From Silicimonas sp. (lineage in GTDB: Bacteria > Pseudomonadota > Alphaproteobacteria > Rhodobacterales > Rhodobacteraceae): a stretch of DNA of 41,309 nucleotides. The stretch's first letter is position 1. Each line of letters opens with the position of its first letter. Under the pieces are notes generated by a model, which searched no databases, had not been told where the DNA came from, and was given only the letters and a program-made list of their open reading frames with translations. Both the position numbers and the translations under genes were made by a program. Shown here piece by piece: positions 24,783 to 33,171 of this stretch. Where the stretch lies: positions 1 to 41,309 of the forward strand of contig JAOXSD010000071.1 of NCBI GenBank assembly GCA_025800205.1, written 5' to 3'.

Positions 24783-25921
24783 GCGAAGGTCTTTCGGGGG
24801 TCGAATGCATCGCGCACGCCTTCGAAGATGAAGACCAGAAGCGACAGCATGATGGCAAAGGTGAAAAAGGCGGTGAAGCCGAGCCAGGGGGCCTGCAGGT
24901 TCTGTTTCGCCTGCAAGGTCAGCTCGCCCAGCGACGGCGCCGAAGAGGGCAGGCCGTAGCCGAGGAAATCGAGCCCGGCCAGCGTCGAGATCGTGCCGGT
25001 GATGATGAAGGGCAGAAGCGTCACCGTGGCCACCATGGCGTTGGGCAGCATGTGGCGGAACATGATGGTGCGGTTCGACACGCCGAGCGCCTTGGCGGCG
25101 CGGACATATTCGAAATTGCGCGCGCGCAGGAATTCGGCGCGGACCACGCCCACAAGGGCGGGCCAGCCGAAGAGGACGGTCAGGAAGACGAGCATCCAGA
25201 AACTTCGCCCGAAGATCGCGAACATGATGATGATCACGTAAAGCGACGGGGTGGAGGACCAGATTTCCAAGAGACGCTGGAAAATCAGGTCGAGCCAGCC
25301 GCCGAAATAGCCCTGCACCGCGCCTGCGATGATGCCGATGACGCTGGCAATGGCGGTGACCACGAGGGTGAAGAAGATCGACAGGCGGAAACCGTAGATC
25401 ACGCGCGCCAGCACGTCGCGTTTGGTGTCGTCGGTGCCGAGCCAGTTGTTTTCATCCGGCGCCGAAGGGGCGGCGCCCTGAATGTCGACGATCGTGTCGA
25501 ACTTGTAGGGGATCAGCGGCCAAAGGAGCCAGCCTGCGTCCACGGGTTCGCCGAGCGCGGTGCCGCTTTCGGCGATTTCCGCGAGGATCTCCTCGGGCGC
25601 ATCATAGCAATCGATCACGCCGCCCGACACGATCAGGCATTCGATGTCTTCGTACTGGTATTGCGCCTCCAGCCGCAGATCGCCACCAAAGGCGGTCTCG
25701 GGATAGAAGTTGAAGATGGGCATGTAGTATTCGCCCTTGTGCTTCACCAGGATCGGTTTGTCATTGGCGATGAACTCGGCCAGGAGGCTGAGGCCGAAGA
25801 GCACCCCGAAGATGATCAGCGACCAGAGCGCGCGGCGGTTGCGTTTGAAATTGCGCCAGCGCCGCTGGTTCAGGGGCGAGAGGAACGGGCGTTTGCGAGG
25901 GGGGGCGGACAGAGTGGTCAT
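24779..25921 (-). CDS. yejE: Peptide ABC transporter permease YejE
   Basis: 380 residues. An N-terminal cytoplasmic segment (RRWRNFKRNRRALWSLIIFG) leads into the first helix, followed by a long periplasmic loop (about 60-150, with GEYYMPIFNFYPETAFGGD) as in YejE. The permease core has GTDDTKRDVLARVIYGFR and the ATPase-contacting EAA loop EYVRAAKALGVSNRTIMFRHMLPNA. It forms the inner-membrane channel with YejB. It lies 3 bases after yejB and overlaps yejF. Confidence 0.95.
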   Translation of the reverse strand: MTTLSAPPRKRPFLSPLNQRRWRNFKRNRRALWSLIIFGVLFGLSLLAEFIANDKPILVKHKGEYYMPIFNFYPETAFGGDLRLEAQYQYEDIECLIVSGGVIDCYDAPEEILAEIAESGTALGEPVDAGWLLWPLIPYKFDTIVDIQGAAPSAPDENNWLGTDDTKRDVLARVIYGFRLSIFFTLVVTAIASVIGIIAGAVQGYFGGWLDLIFQRLLEIWSSTPSLYVIIIMFAIFGRSFWMLVFLTVLFGWPALVGVVRAEFLRARNFEYVRAAKALGVSNRTIMFRHMLPNAMVATVTLLPFIITGTISTLAGLDFLGYGLPSSAPSLGELTLQAKQNLQAPWLGFTAFFTFAIMLSLLVFIFEGVRDAFDPRKTFA

Positions 25922-25924
25922 GGC

Positions 25925-27010
25925 TCAGGCCTCCCGCCTGTCAAAGTCGATGCGCGGGTCGACCAGCACATACATCAGGTCCGACAGGATGCCGACCAGA
26001 AGACCGACAAGGCCGAAGGCGAAAAGCGTGCCGAAGATCACCGGATAATCGCGCTGGACGGCGGCTTCGAAGCCGAGGCGGCCGAGACCGTCGAGCGAGA
26101 AGATCGTTTCGATGATCAGCGAGGCGCCGAAGAAGATGCCGATGAACAGGGACGGAAAGCCGGCGATCACGATCAGCATGGCGTTGCGGAACACATGGCC
26201 ATAGAGCACGCGGGATTCATCCAGCCCCTTGGCCTTGGCGGTGATGACATATTGCTTCTTGATCTCGTCGAGGAAGGAATTCTTGGTCAGAAGTGTCAGC
26301 GTGGCAAAACCGCTGATCGAGGAGGCGATGACCGGCAGAGCGATGTGCCAGAAGTAGTCGAGCATCTTGCCGATGGCGGAGAGGTCTTCCCAATTGTCCG
26401 AGGTCAGGCCGCGAAGCGGGAACCACTGGAAATAGGTGCCGCCTGCGAAGAGGACGAGCAGAAGGATGGCAAAGAGAAAGCCGGGGATCGCATAGGCGAC
26501 GATGATCAGGCCGGAGGTCCAGGTGTCGAAGCTGGAGCCGTCGCGCACCGCCTTGCGGATGCCGAGCGGGATCGAGACCAGATAGGCGATCAGCGTCGAC
26601 CAGAGCCCCAGCGTGATCGACACCGGCATCTTTTCGATCACCAGATCGACCACGGAGATGGATCGGAAATAGCTCTCGCCGAAATCGAACCGCATGTAAT
26701 TCCACATCATGTCGAAGAAGCGCTGGTAGGCCGGTTTGTCGAAGCCGAATTCGCGCTCCAGATCCTCGATGAATTCCTTCGGCAGACCGCGCGCGCCCAC
26801 ATAGGAACTGTCGCTGTCCACCGTATCCAGATCCACATCGCCGCCGCCGCCGGAGATGCTTTCGAACACATCACCGCCGCCTTCGAGCCGGGCGAGGATC
26901 TGTTCGATCGGCCCGCCGGGGACAAATTGCGTCAGGGTGAAATTGATCAGCATGATCCCGAACAGCGTCGGGATGATCAGCAGCAAGCGCCGAAGGATAT
27001 AGGCTCCCAT
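25925..27010 (-). CDS. yejB: Peptide ABC transporter permease YejB
   Basis: 361 residues. It begins [24 protein letters not shown], the standard first helix of DppB/OppB-type permeases, has [10 protein letters not shown], and carries the EAA loop [27 protein letters not shown]. The periplasmic segment after the first helix contains a Gly/Asp-rich stretch ([16 protein letters not shown]) that looks flexible. It pairs with YejE in the membrane. It starts 7 bases after the yejA stop. Confidence 0.95.
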   Translation of the reverse strand: MGAYILRRLLLIIPTLFGIMLINFTLTQFVPGGPIEQILARLEGGGDVFESISGGGGDVDLDTVDSDSSYVGARGLPKEFIEDLEREFGFDKPAYQRFFDMMWNYMRFDFGESYFRSISVVDLVIEKMPVSITLGLWSTLIAYLVSIPLGIRKAVRDGSSFDTWTSGLIIVAYAIPGFLFAILLLVLFAGGTYFQWFPLRGLTSDNWEDLSAIGKMLDYFWHIALPVIASSISGFATLTLLTKNSFLDEIKKQYVITAKAKGLDESRVLYGHVFRNAMLIVIAGFPSLFIGIFFGASLIIETIFSLDGLGRLGFEAAVQRDYPVIFGTLFAFGLVGLLVGILSDLMYVLVDPRIDFDRREA

Positions 27011-27017
27011 CGGGGCG

Positions 27018-28913
27018 TTACCTCAAGGCGCCAGCGGCCCGCAGGGCCTCGGCCTTTTCGGCATTGTACCACCAGTAATCCAGATGGCCGAGCCCGAATT
27101 CGGGCAGGGTGCCCGGGTATTCGTACATGTCGAAATAGGCGACCCAGTTTTCCTGCAGCATCCAGACCGGCACCATGAAGTAATCGTGCCGCATGATCCG
27201 GTCGAGGGCGCGCACATGGGCCGAAAGTTCCTCGTAGGTTTCGACCTCAAGCACCCGATCGGCGATCGCATCGACCACCGGGTTGCAATAGCCCGCCGGG
27301 TTGAAGATGTCGTCGCGTTCCTCGCAGCCGTATTTCTGGGTCAGGCCGGAGCCTTCGACCAGCCCGCTGCCATAGCCGGCAAAGCGCATGTCGAAATCAT
27401 TGCTCTGGCGCCGGTTCTGATACTGGCTGGGGTCGATCCGGTTGTAGGTGATGTTGACGCCCAGGGCCTTCACGTTTTCCACGTAAGGCAGAAGGATGCG
27501 GTCGAAGCTTTGCCGGTCGTGGATGAATTCGATGTCGAGCGTCTGGCCGTTCGCATCGCGCAGCAGGCCGTCATCGCCGGGGGTGAACCCGGCCTCTTCC
27601 ATCAGCGCGAGCGCGGCGCGCAGGTTGCGCCGGTCAAGCGGGCGCTTGCCGCTTTCATGGGGCAGCCAGGCTTCTTCTTCGAAAATCGCCGGGGGAAGCT
27701 GATCGCGGAATTCCTCGAGAATCTCCAACTCGCGGCCCTCGGGCAGGCCCTTGGCCTTCAGCCGGTCATTTTCCCAGAAGCTTTCGCGCTGCTTGAACAG
27801 CCCGTATTGAAGGTTCTCGTTGGTCCAGGTGAAATTGTACATCCGCCCCAGCGCCAGCCGGATGTTCCGGTCGGCCAATTTGTCGAGCCGCATGTTGAAG
27901 ACAAAACCCGAGGCTCCGGGCAGGGCGCCGTCTGGCAGGGTGTCTTTGGTGACCCAGCCCTTGTCGAGAGCGGGAAAGTCGTAGAGCGTCGCCCAGTTGA
28001 TCGAGGAATTTTCCCGCCGGAAGGTGTAGACCCCGGCCTTGAACGCCTCGAAGGCGGCGGAACTGTCGCCGAAATACTCCACCCGGATCGCATCGAAATT
28101 GGCGCGCCCCTTCATCAGGTAGTGATCGGCGCCCCAATAATCGGGGTTGCGGGCATAGACGATCTGGCGGCCCACATCGAGGCTGTCGAGCTGATAGGGC
28201 CCGGTGCCGGGGCTGATTTCCAGACGGCTTTCATCGAGCCGCGCGCCGGTCTCCTCGTACCACTTTTTCGACCAGGCGGGCAGGGAGCCCATCTGGGTGA
28301 TCATGCCTTTCTTCGGCACATCCTCGGCAAAGGTGAATTTCAGGGTGTAATCATCCAGGGCTTCCGCCGAGGTCACCACCTGCTTGATGTAATTGGCATA
28401 AGACGGGGTGCCCTGGTCGATCAGCAGGTTGTGGGTGAACAGGATATCATGGGCGGTCAGGGGTGTTCCGTCGGAGAACTTCACGTCCTGGCGCAGGTTG
28501 AAGATCACCCAGCTTTCATCTTCGGGATATTCGAGCGTCTCGCACAGCAGGCAATACATCGACCCCACCTCGTCCGAGGTCGATACCATCATGTCTTCGT
28601 AGCCGATGGTCGAATAGGCGCCCCAGGAGCCCTTGCCGGTGGCATAAGGGTTCATGCTGTCGAACGTGCCGATGGAGGCGATGGAGATTTCGCCGGCCTT
28701 GGGGGCATCGGGGTTCACATAGGCCAGATGCGGGTCTTCGGGGGAATATTTCAGCGCCTCGTATTCGTTGTAGCCATAGCTTTTGATGATCTTCTGATGG
28801 CTTTCGCCGAAGGCCGGAACAAGGCTCGCCGCCAGGGCGCCTGCGGCCAGAAGGGCCAGGTGGGTCCAGCGCAGATCGGGCAGGGGGGCGGTTTTCGATG
28901 CGGTGCGAGGCAT
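27018..28913 (-). CDS. yejA: Peptide ABC transporter substrate-binding protein YejA
   Basis: 631 residues, a family 5 solute-binding protein. An N-terminal export signal ([19 protein letters not shown]) precedes [38 protein letters not shown] in outline, the opening typical of YejA, then [19 protein letters not shown] and [26 protein letters not shown]. It captures oligopeptides in the periplasm for YejBEF; in Brucella and Salmonella this transporter is linked to antimicrobial peptide tolerance. It is first in the operon. A 14-base palindrome touches its ribosome-binding region. Confidence 0.95.
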   Translation of the reverse strand: MPRTASKTAPLPDLRWTHLALLAAGALAASLVPAFGESHQKIIKSYGYNEYEALKYSPEDPHLAYVNPDAPKAGEISIASIGTFDSMNPYATGKGSWGAYSTIGYEDMMVSTSDEVGSMYCLLCETLEYPEDESWVIFNLRQDVKFSDGTPLTAHDILFTHNLLIDQGTPSYANYIKQVVTSAEALDDYTLKFTFAEDVPKKGMITQMGSLPAWSKKWYEETGARLDESRLEISPGTGPYQLDSLDVGRQIVYARNPDYWGADHYLMKGRANFDAIRVEYFGDSSAAFEAFKAGVYTFRRENSSINWATLYDFPALDKGWVTKDTLPDGALPGASGFVFNMRLDKLADRNIRLALGRMYNFTWTNENLQYGLFKQRESFWENDRLKAKGLPEGRELEILEEFRDQLPPAIFEEEAWLPHESGKRPLDRRNLRAALALMEEAGFTPGDDGLLRDANGQTLDIEFIHDRQSFDRILLPYVENVKALGVNITYNRIDPSQYQNRRQSNDFDMRFAGYGSGLVEGSGLTQKYGCEERDDIFNPAGYCNPVVDAIADRVLEVETYEELSAHVRALDRIMRHDYFMVPVWMLQENWVAYFDMYEYPGTLPEFGLGHLDYWWYNAEKAEALRAAGALR

Positions 28914-28925
28914 GTGGATTCTCCG

Positions 28926-28939
28926 TTCTGGGCCCAGAA
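28926..28939. promoter_or_regulatory. Perfect 14-base palindrome upstream of yejA
   Basis: TTCTGGGCCCAGAA, fully self-complementary, ends 12 bases before the yejA ATG, with CGGAG (the ribosome-binding site) right after it in the transcript. It could be an operator or could shape the mRNA leader. No regulator gene lies next to the operon. Confidence 0.5.
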
Positions 28940-29032
28940 TGCGCGGGTTTGTCTTAACTTGTACCTAAAATTTGAAAGGTCACGGGTTCAAGTGCGATCT
29001 CCTGAACTCATGGTGAAGTTGTCGTGCGATGC

Positions 29033-29060
29033 AAAAAAGCCGGACGCTTGGGCGTCCGGC
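29033..29060 (-). terminator. Intrinsic terminator of the cytochrome c gene
   Basis: A perfect 9-base stem (GCCGGACGC against GCGTCCGGC, four-base loop) followed on the minus strand by six T. It lies 28 bases after the cytochrome c stop and ahead of the yejA promoter region, so it separates the two same-strand units. Confidence 0.93.
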
Positions 29061-29087
29061 CTTGTCTTGTCCCTGAACGGGAAGGGC

Positions 29088-29603
29088 TTACTGACCGATG
29101 GTCTGCAGCCAGGCGATCAGATTGGCGCGATCTTCGATCTTCTTCATGCCTTTGTAGGACATCTTGGTGCCCGGGGCGAAGCCCTTGGGGTTTTCGATGA
29201 AGGCATTGAGGTTCTCGGGCGTCCAGGCATCGGCCACGGCCACAAGCTTGCCGGAATAGCCGAAACCGGCCTCGGTGCCCACGGCCCGGTCGACGACGCC
29301 GTAAAGCGACGGGCCGGTGCCGTTCTTGCCCGCATCCAGCGCATGGCAGGCCTTGCACTGGCGGAACAGTTTCTCGCCCTTGCTTGCATCAGCGGCGGCA
29401 AAGACATCGGCAAAGGCCACTTCGACCTCTTCGGCGGCGCCTTCGTCGGCCCCGGTGTCGATCACATAGGCCTGGTGATGGTCATCGCCGTGATGCTTGG
29501 GCGCATGATAGATGAACTCGGCCGCAAAGCCGCCAAGCAGAAAGATCAGAAAGGTGCCGCAAAGGCCGCCAATGACCTTGGTGAATGTCATTGTGTCCAG
29601 CAT
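29088..29603 (-). CDS. cycY: Membrane-anchored cytochrome c (cytochrome cy/c552 type)
   Basis: 171 residues. An uncleaved N-terminal anchor helix (about 9-30) is followed by a His/Asp-rich then Ala/Glu-rich linker (33-70) and a class I cytochrome c domain with CKACH (Cys83, Cys86, His87) and the axial Met148 in GTKMSY. Such proteins carry electrons from the bc1 complex to cbb3 or aa3 oxidases (or the photosynthetic centre in phototrophs) while tethered to the membrane. ATG at 29603 has AGGA 6 bases upstream and was preferred over ATG at 29591. It is divergent from pheA. The symbol is by resemblance. Confidence 0.88.
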   Translation of the reverse strand: MLDTMTFTKVIGGLCGTFLIFLLGGFAAEFIYHAPKHHGDDHHQAYVIDTGADEGAAEEVEVAFADVFAAADASKGEKLFRQCKACHALDAGKNGTGPSLYGVVDRAVGTEAGFGYSGKLVAVADAWTPENLNAFIENPKGFAPGTKMSYKGMKKIEDRANLIAWLQTIGQ

Positions 29604-29713
29604 GTAGGTTCCTATGGTCCGCGTTTGCGCGTATCTATCCGCTTCCCTTGGTGGTCTTCAAGAGATAAGAGGCGCGATCAATCGACTTTGTTGCCGCACC
29701 CGGGGAGGGAGAG

Positions 29714-30541
29714 ATGACCGGACGTATCGCCTTTCAGGGGGAACTGGGCGCCTATTCCCATCAGGCCTGCCGTGAAACCCGCCCCGATTGGGAGGTTCTG
29801 CCCTGCCGCACTTTCGAGGATGTGATCGAGGCGGTGCGCGGTGGTGACGCCGATCTGGCCATGTTGCCGGTGGAAAACACCACCTATGGGCGGGTGGCGG
29901 ATATTCACCGCCTGTTGCCCGAAAGCGGGCTGCATATCATCGACGAGGCCTTCGTCCGGGTGCATATCAACCTGCTGGGCGTGCCGGGCGCGGCGCTGGG
30001 CGAGGTGAAAGAGGCGTTCAGCCATCTGGTGCTGTTGCCCCAATGCGGCACATTCCTGCGGGAAAACAATATCACCGGGCGGGTCAGCCCGGACAATGCG
30101 CGGGCGGCGCGCGAAGTGGCGGAGGCGGGGGTGCCGTCGCGGGCCGCTCTGGCGTCGGAACTGGCCGCCGAGGTCTATGGGCTCGATGTGCTGGCCCGCC
30201 ATATCGAGGATCAGGACCACAACACCACGCGGTTTCTGGTGATGGCGCGCGAGGCGGATCTGGCGCGGCGGTCGGACAACATGATGACCACCTTCGTCTT
30301 TCGCGTCCGCAACATTCCCGCCGCGCTCTATAAGGCGATGGGCGGCTTTGCGACCAATGGCGTGAACATGACCAAGCTGGAAAGCTACATGGTCGACGGA
30401 TCCTTCACCGCCACCCAGTTCTATGCCGATATCGACGGCCATCCCGAGGATCCGCCGGTGCAGCGCGCGCTGGAGGAACTGGAGTATTTCTGTTCGGAAT
30501 TCCACATTCTTGGCAGCTATCCGGCGGCCGAGAAGCGCTAG
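29714..30541 (+). CDS. pheA: Prephenate dehydratase
   Basis: 275 residues, a monofunctional enzyme (no chorismate mutase domain). It opens GRIAFQGELGAYSHQA, has ADLAMLPVENTTYGRV, SRAALASELAAEVYGL and the catalytic DHNTTRFLVM. A C-terminal ACT domain (TTFVFRVRNIPAALYKAMGG; KLESYMVDGSFTATQFYADI) would bind phenylalanine for feedback control; the usual ESRP of the ACT site reads ESYM, as I recall for alphaproteobacteria. It converts prephenate to phenylpyruvate. GAGGGAGAG lies just before the ATG. Confidence 0.95.
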   Translation: MTGRIAFQGELGAYSHQACRETRPDWEVLPCRTFEDVIEAVRGGDADLAMLPVENTTYGRVADIHRLLPESGLHIIDEAFVRVHINLLGVPGAALGEVKEAFSHLVLLPQCGTFLRENNITGRVSPDNARAAREVAEAGVPSRAALASELAAEVYGLDVLARHIEDQDHNTTRFLVMAREADLARRSDNMMTTFVFRVRNIPAALYKAMGGFATNGVNMTKLESYMVDGSFTATQFYADIDGHPEDPPVQRALEELEYFCSEFHILGSYPAAEKR

Positions 30542-30618
30542 GCGCAGACTGATTCGCGTGCGGCGGGCTCCAGCGGGGCCGTGCGGGGCATTTTCGATCG
30601 GCAAAAACCGGACCTCGT

Positions 30619-30670
30619 GCCCCCCCGAAATGCAGGCGCCGTCAGAGGCTCCGGCCGGGGGGCGTCTTTT
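30619..30670 (+). terminator. Possible terminator of pheA
   Basis: Seven C after G (619-626) can pair with GGGGGGC at 30657-30663 around a roughly 28-base loop, followed by GTCTTTT. The stem has one extra C and a large loop, so this is a moderate candidate, about 80 bases after the pheA stop. Confidence 0.4.
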
Positions 30671-30671
30671 C

Positions 30672-30763
30672 ATTTGAAAAATCGCGCAGACCGCATTTGA
30701 CAGCTGCGGGGGCCGTCGCCGATCATCGGACAGCGTCAGGCATTTGACGCGTATCTATTTGAC
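30672..30763 (+). repeat. Spaced ATTTGA(C) motifs in the pheA downstream gap
   Basis: ATTTGAC occurs at 30695, 30742 and 30757, and ATTTGAA at 30672, in 92 bases of non-coding DNA. Each contains TTGAC, the core of a -35 box, but no convincing -10 box follows at the right distance. The significance is unknown. Confidence 0.45.
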
Positions 30764-30779
30764 GTAACTTGTTTTATCT

Positions 30780-30822
30780 TTCCCAGGCTTGGCCCGATCA
30801 ATGGACCGGGGCAGCCTGGGAA
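30780..30822. terminator. Hairpin next to the stop of the 134-aa gene
   Basis: TTCCCAGGCT (30780-30789) pairs with AGCCTGGGAA (30813-30822); the loop holds a further GCCC/GGGC pairing. It begins two bases after the stop of the minus-strand gene. No U run follows on that strand, so it may stabilise the 3' end rather than terminate transcription by itself. Confidence 0.5.
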
Positions 30823-30823
30823 C

Positions 30824-31228
30824 CTATTCCAATGCCAGCGCCACGCGCACGTCGGTCAGCGCCACGGAGAGATCGGCCTGCCCGGTATCGGCCGCGTAAA
30901 GCTGCCGCTTCAGCCGCGATTTTTCGCCCGACGTCAGGGGGGCTGCGCGGATCAGGTCGCGCACGATATCGCCATTGTAGGTTTCGGGATGCAGGGCGGC
31001 CATGCCGAAGGCGGCGGTGGCCAGCGCCGATCCGCCCGACAAGGTGAACACCTCTGGCGTGGCGATTTCCGCACTGACATAGGCTGTTTTGGCCTCGTCG
31101 ATCGGCGCTACCGTCAAGATGTCCTGCTCCGGCAGAACCGCTTCCGGGCTGCGCGCCGTGGTGGCAGCCATGGCAAAGACGAGGGCGGCCGCAGCGGCCA
31201 TGCCTGATATCCAAACCACCTGACCCAT
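30824..31228 (-). CDS. Hypothetical exported protein, 134 aa
   Basis: No family recognised. The N-terminus (VVWISGMAAAAALVFAMAAT) is a signal peptide or membrane anchor. The rest is Ala-rich with PEVFTLSGGSALATAAFGMAAL, then GDIVRDLIRAAPLTSGEKSRLKRQLYAA, which looks helical. ATG at 31228 was chosen because GAGGA lies 7 bases upstream and the exported segment starts there; the frame continues upstream without a good start. The base composition is like its neighbours. It is followed at once by a hairpin and stands alone between pheA and the LEA-like gene. Confidence 0.65.
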   Translation of the reverse strand: MGQVVWISGMAAAAALVFAMAATTARSPEAVLPEQDILTVAPIDEAKTAYVSAEIATPEVFTLSGGSALATAAFGMAALHPETYNGDIVRDLIRAAPLTSGEKSRLKRQLYAADTGQADLSVALTDVRVALALE

Positions 31229-31438
31229 GTGCTTGTCCTCTGGCTTTGGGTTCCTGCTCGTTTCCTGTCTCATACAGGGGTGGCGCGGATGGAAAAGCGG
31301 CGAAAGCAGGGCACGGCGATCTTGAGCCAAAGACAGCGCAAGACTCAGCGCGGGATCGGCGGATTTTGGTCGAGAAAGACGGTCAGTGCGGGATTTTTGC
31401 GGGAATTGTAATTTCGCAACATCGGGATCCCGGCGGAG

Positions 31439-31465
31439 GGTCTGCGCCGGTGACCGGCGCAGACC
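31439..31465. terminator. Strong hairpin after the Ala/Glu-rich gene
   Basis: A perfect 12-base stem, GGTCTGCGCCGG, loop TGA, CCGGCGCAGACC, 6 bases beyond the gene's stop. No U run follows on the minus strand; still, the position and stability suggest an end-of-transcript structure. Confidence 0.6.
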
Positions 31466-31471
31466 AGAGAT

Positions 31472-32341
31472 TCAGAGCCCGAGCGCTTCGCGCACCTGGG
31501 TAATAACCGTTTGAATTTGCTCAGGGTTATCTTCTGCCGATTTCACCAGCGCGTCCAGAGCGGTCTTCTTGAGCGGGCCCAGTTCGGAATTCTGGATTGC
31601 TTCGCGAATGGCCAGCGCGTTGAACCCCTCGACGCTCAGCGCCGTGGCCAGAAGATCGCCGGGCACCGGCTTCGGCGCGTCGTTTTCCAGATTTGCATTG
31701 GCTTCGGCTTCGGACACCGCGCCGGTGGCGCCTGCGTCATCGCCGCTGGTCGCATTGCCCAGAGCGCCTTCCAGCGCGTTCTGCACTTCGTTGGTGGCGC
31801 CTTCGGTCACCGCCTCGGCCGCCGCACCCACGGCGCTTTCGGTGGCCGCTTCCACCGCTTCGCCTGCGGTTTCGGTCACCGCTTCCACGGCCTCGCCTGC
31901 GGTTTCGGCAGCGGCTTCGGCCACATCGCCTGCCGCACCGGTCACGCCTTCCACCACGTCGGAGGCGGCCCCGGCCGCATCGGTGGCGCCGGTCACGAGG
32001 TTGGCGGCCCCTTCGGTGACGCTTTCCATCGCCTCACCCAGCTTTTCCTCGACCTTCTCTTCCATGGCCTCGGCGGCGTTCTGCAGCTCTTCCTTGGCCT
32101 CTTCCACCTTGGCTTCGGCCTCGTCCTTCAGCTCCTCGACCGCGTTTTCAACCGCTTCGGCAGCCTCTTCCGCCACATTTTCCGCCTCTTCCGCGACCTC
32201 TTCCACCGCGTCCTCGGTGGTCTCGGCCGCCGTTTGGGCCGGGGCGGGGGCCGGGGCCGCGGGTTCTTCCCCGGCCTGCATCAGAACATACGCTCCACCC
32301 CCGATGGCCAGCAGAACCACCAATCCGATCAAACCCTTCAT
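31472..32341 (-). CDS. Ala/Glu-rich, LEA-like membrane-anchored helical protein
   Basis: 289 residues. The N-terminal anchor (MKGLIGLVVLLAIGGGAYVL) is followed by a Pro/Ala linker (EEPAAPAPAPAQ) and about 170 residues made nearly only of Ala, Glu, Val, Thr and Gly in imperfect short repeats (AVEEVAEEAENV; AGEAVEA occurs twice close together). It should form a long amphipathic or coiled helix, as in LEA-type or apolipophorin-like proteins. The last roughly 70 residues (PVPGDLLATALSVEGFNALAIREAI onward) are ordinary in composition and look like a small folded domain. AAGGAG lies 7 bases before the ATG. The function is unknown; a periplasmic spacer or stress protein is an inference. Confidence 0.75.
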   Translation of the reverse strand: MKGLIGLVVLLAIGGGAYVLMQAGEEPAAPAPAPAQTAAETTEDAVEEVAEEAENVAEEAAEAVENAVEELKDEAEAKVEEAKEELQNAAEAMEEKVEEKLGEAMESVTEGAANLVTGATDAAGAASDVVEGVTGAAGDVAEAAAETAGEAVEAVTETAGEAVEAATESAVGAAAEAVTEGATNEVQNALEGALGNATSGDDAGATGAVSEAEANANLENDAPKPVPGDLLATALSVEGFNALAIREAIQNSELGPLKKTALDALVKSAEDNPEQIQTVITQVREALGL

Positions 32342-32538
32342 CTCAGGTCTCCTTGTTGTTTGATTGCGGCTCAAATGGTGGAACGGGCAGGAATATTCTA
32401 GGGGGAAGTTTGGTCACCCCGGCTCACCGGCGGGGGCTGGCCGATGGCTCTTGCGTCACTTTCCCGGCGCGCTGACGCGAAATCGGTTGAAACCCTTCTA
32501 ACACGGCCCTATTTTCCCCCAACTCGTAAAAACTGCAC

Positions 32539-32555
32539 AAGGACCGCATACCATC
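32539..32555 (+). promoter_or_regulatory. Ribosome-binding site and ATC start of infC
   Basis: AAGGA at 32539-32543 lies 9 bases before ATC at 32553. The only nearby standard start, GTG at 32583, has no such sequence. The residues read between them ([10 protein letters not shown]) match the N-terminus I know from related IF-3 proteins. Confidence 0.7.
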
Positions 32556-33095
32556 GCTCGCAGACCACACAACGCGCCCCCGGTGCGTGACACAGGCCCC
32601 CGGGTCAATGACCGCATCCGCGCGCCTGAAATCCGGCTCATCGGAGCCGAAGGGGAAAATGTCGGCGTCGTCTCGCCCGACCGTGCGCTCTCCATGGCCG
32701 AAGAGGCCGGGCTCGATCTCGTGGAAATTTCGCCCAATGCCTCGCCGCCGGTCTGCAAGATCATGGATTACGGCAAGTTCAAATACGAACAGCAGAAGCG
32801 CGAATCCGAGGCCCGCAAGAAGCAGAAGACCATCGAGGTCAAAGAGGTCAAGTTCCGTCCCAACACGGATACCCATGACTATGATGTGAAGATGCGCAAC
32901 GTGACGCGCTTTCTCGAAGCGGGCGACAAGGTCAAGGTCACCCTGCGCTTCCGCGGCCGGGAAATGGCCCACCAGAACCTCGGCCGCGAGCTTCTGGAAC
33001 GGGTCGCCGCCGATGTGGAGGGCCTGGGCAAGGTCGAGAACATGCCCAAGATGGAAGGCCGCCAGATGGTCATGATGATCGGGCCTGCCAAGTAA
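32553..33095 (+). CDS. infC: Translation initiation factor IF-3
   Basis: 180 residues when read from ATC at 32553. The N-domain has [24 protein letters not shown] and [29 protein letters not shown] in outline; after the Lys-rich linker the C-domain has [18 protein letters not shown] and [16 protein letters not shown]-3 binds the 30S subunit, prevents premature joining of 50S and checks the start codon. infC with a rare start codon is a known autoregulation device, since IF-3 disfavours such starts. The usual rpmI-rplT genes do not follow. It is divergent from the Ala/Glu-rich gene. Confidence 0.93.
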   Translation: MARRPHNAPPVRDTGPRVNDRIRAPEIRLIGAEGENVGVVSPDRALSMAEEAGLDLVEISPNASPPVCKIMDYGKFKYEQQKRESEARKKQKTIEVKEVKFRPNTDTHDYDVKMRNVTRFLEAGDKVKVTLRFRGREMAHQNLGRELLERVAADVEGLGKVENMPKMEGRQMVMMIGPAK

Positions 33096-33117
33096 GGCCC
33101 GCGCACAAGCAAGTCTG

Positions 33118-33153
33118 AAAGGCGTGGTCGCAGCAGGCGCCGCGCCTTTTTTT
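33118..33153 (+). terminator. Terminator of infC
   Basis: AAAGGCG pairs with CGCCTTT (33143-33149) around an 18-base loop, and seven T lie at 33147-33153. It starts 22 bases after the infC stop and ends about 20 bases before the glutaryl-CoA dehydrogenase start. Confidence 0.7.
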
Positions 33154-33171
33154 GATCGTGAGGAGAAGAAG

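Noticed and set aside
25052-29717. Very long plus-strand frames opposite yejE, yejB and yejA (over 700 and 800 codons)
   Set aside because: They lie wholly antisense to the clearly coding yej operon and have the skewed Asp/His/Gly composition of GC-rich shadow frames.
32583-32585. GTG as the infC start
   Set aside because: No ribosome site precedes it, and conserved IF-3 residues lie upstream, starting at ATC 32553.
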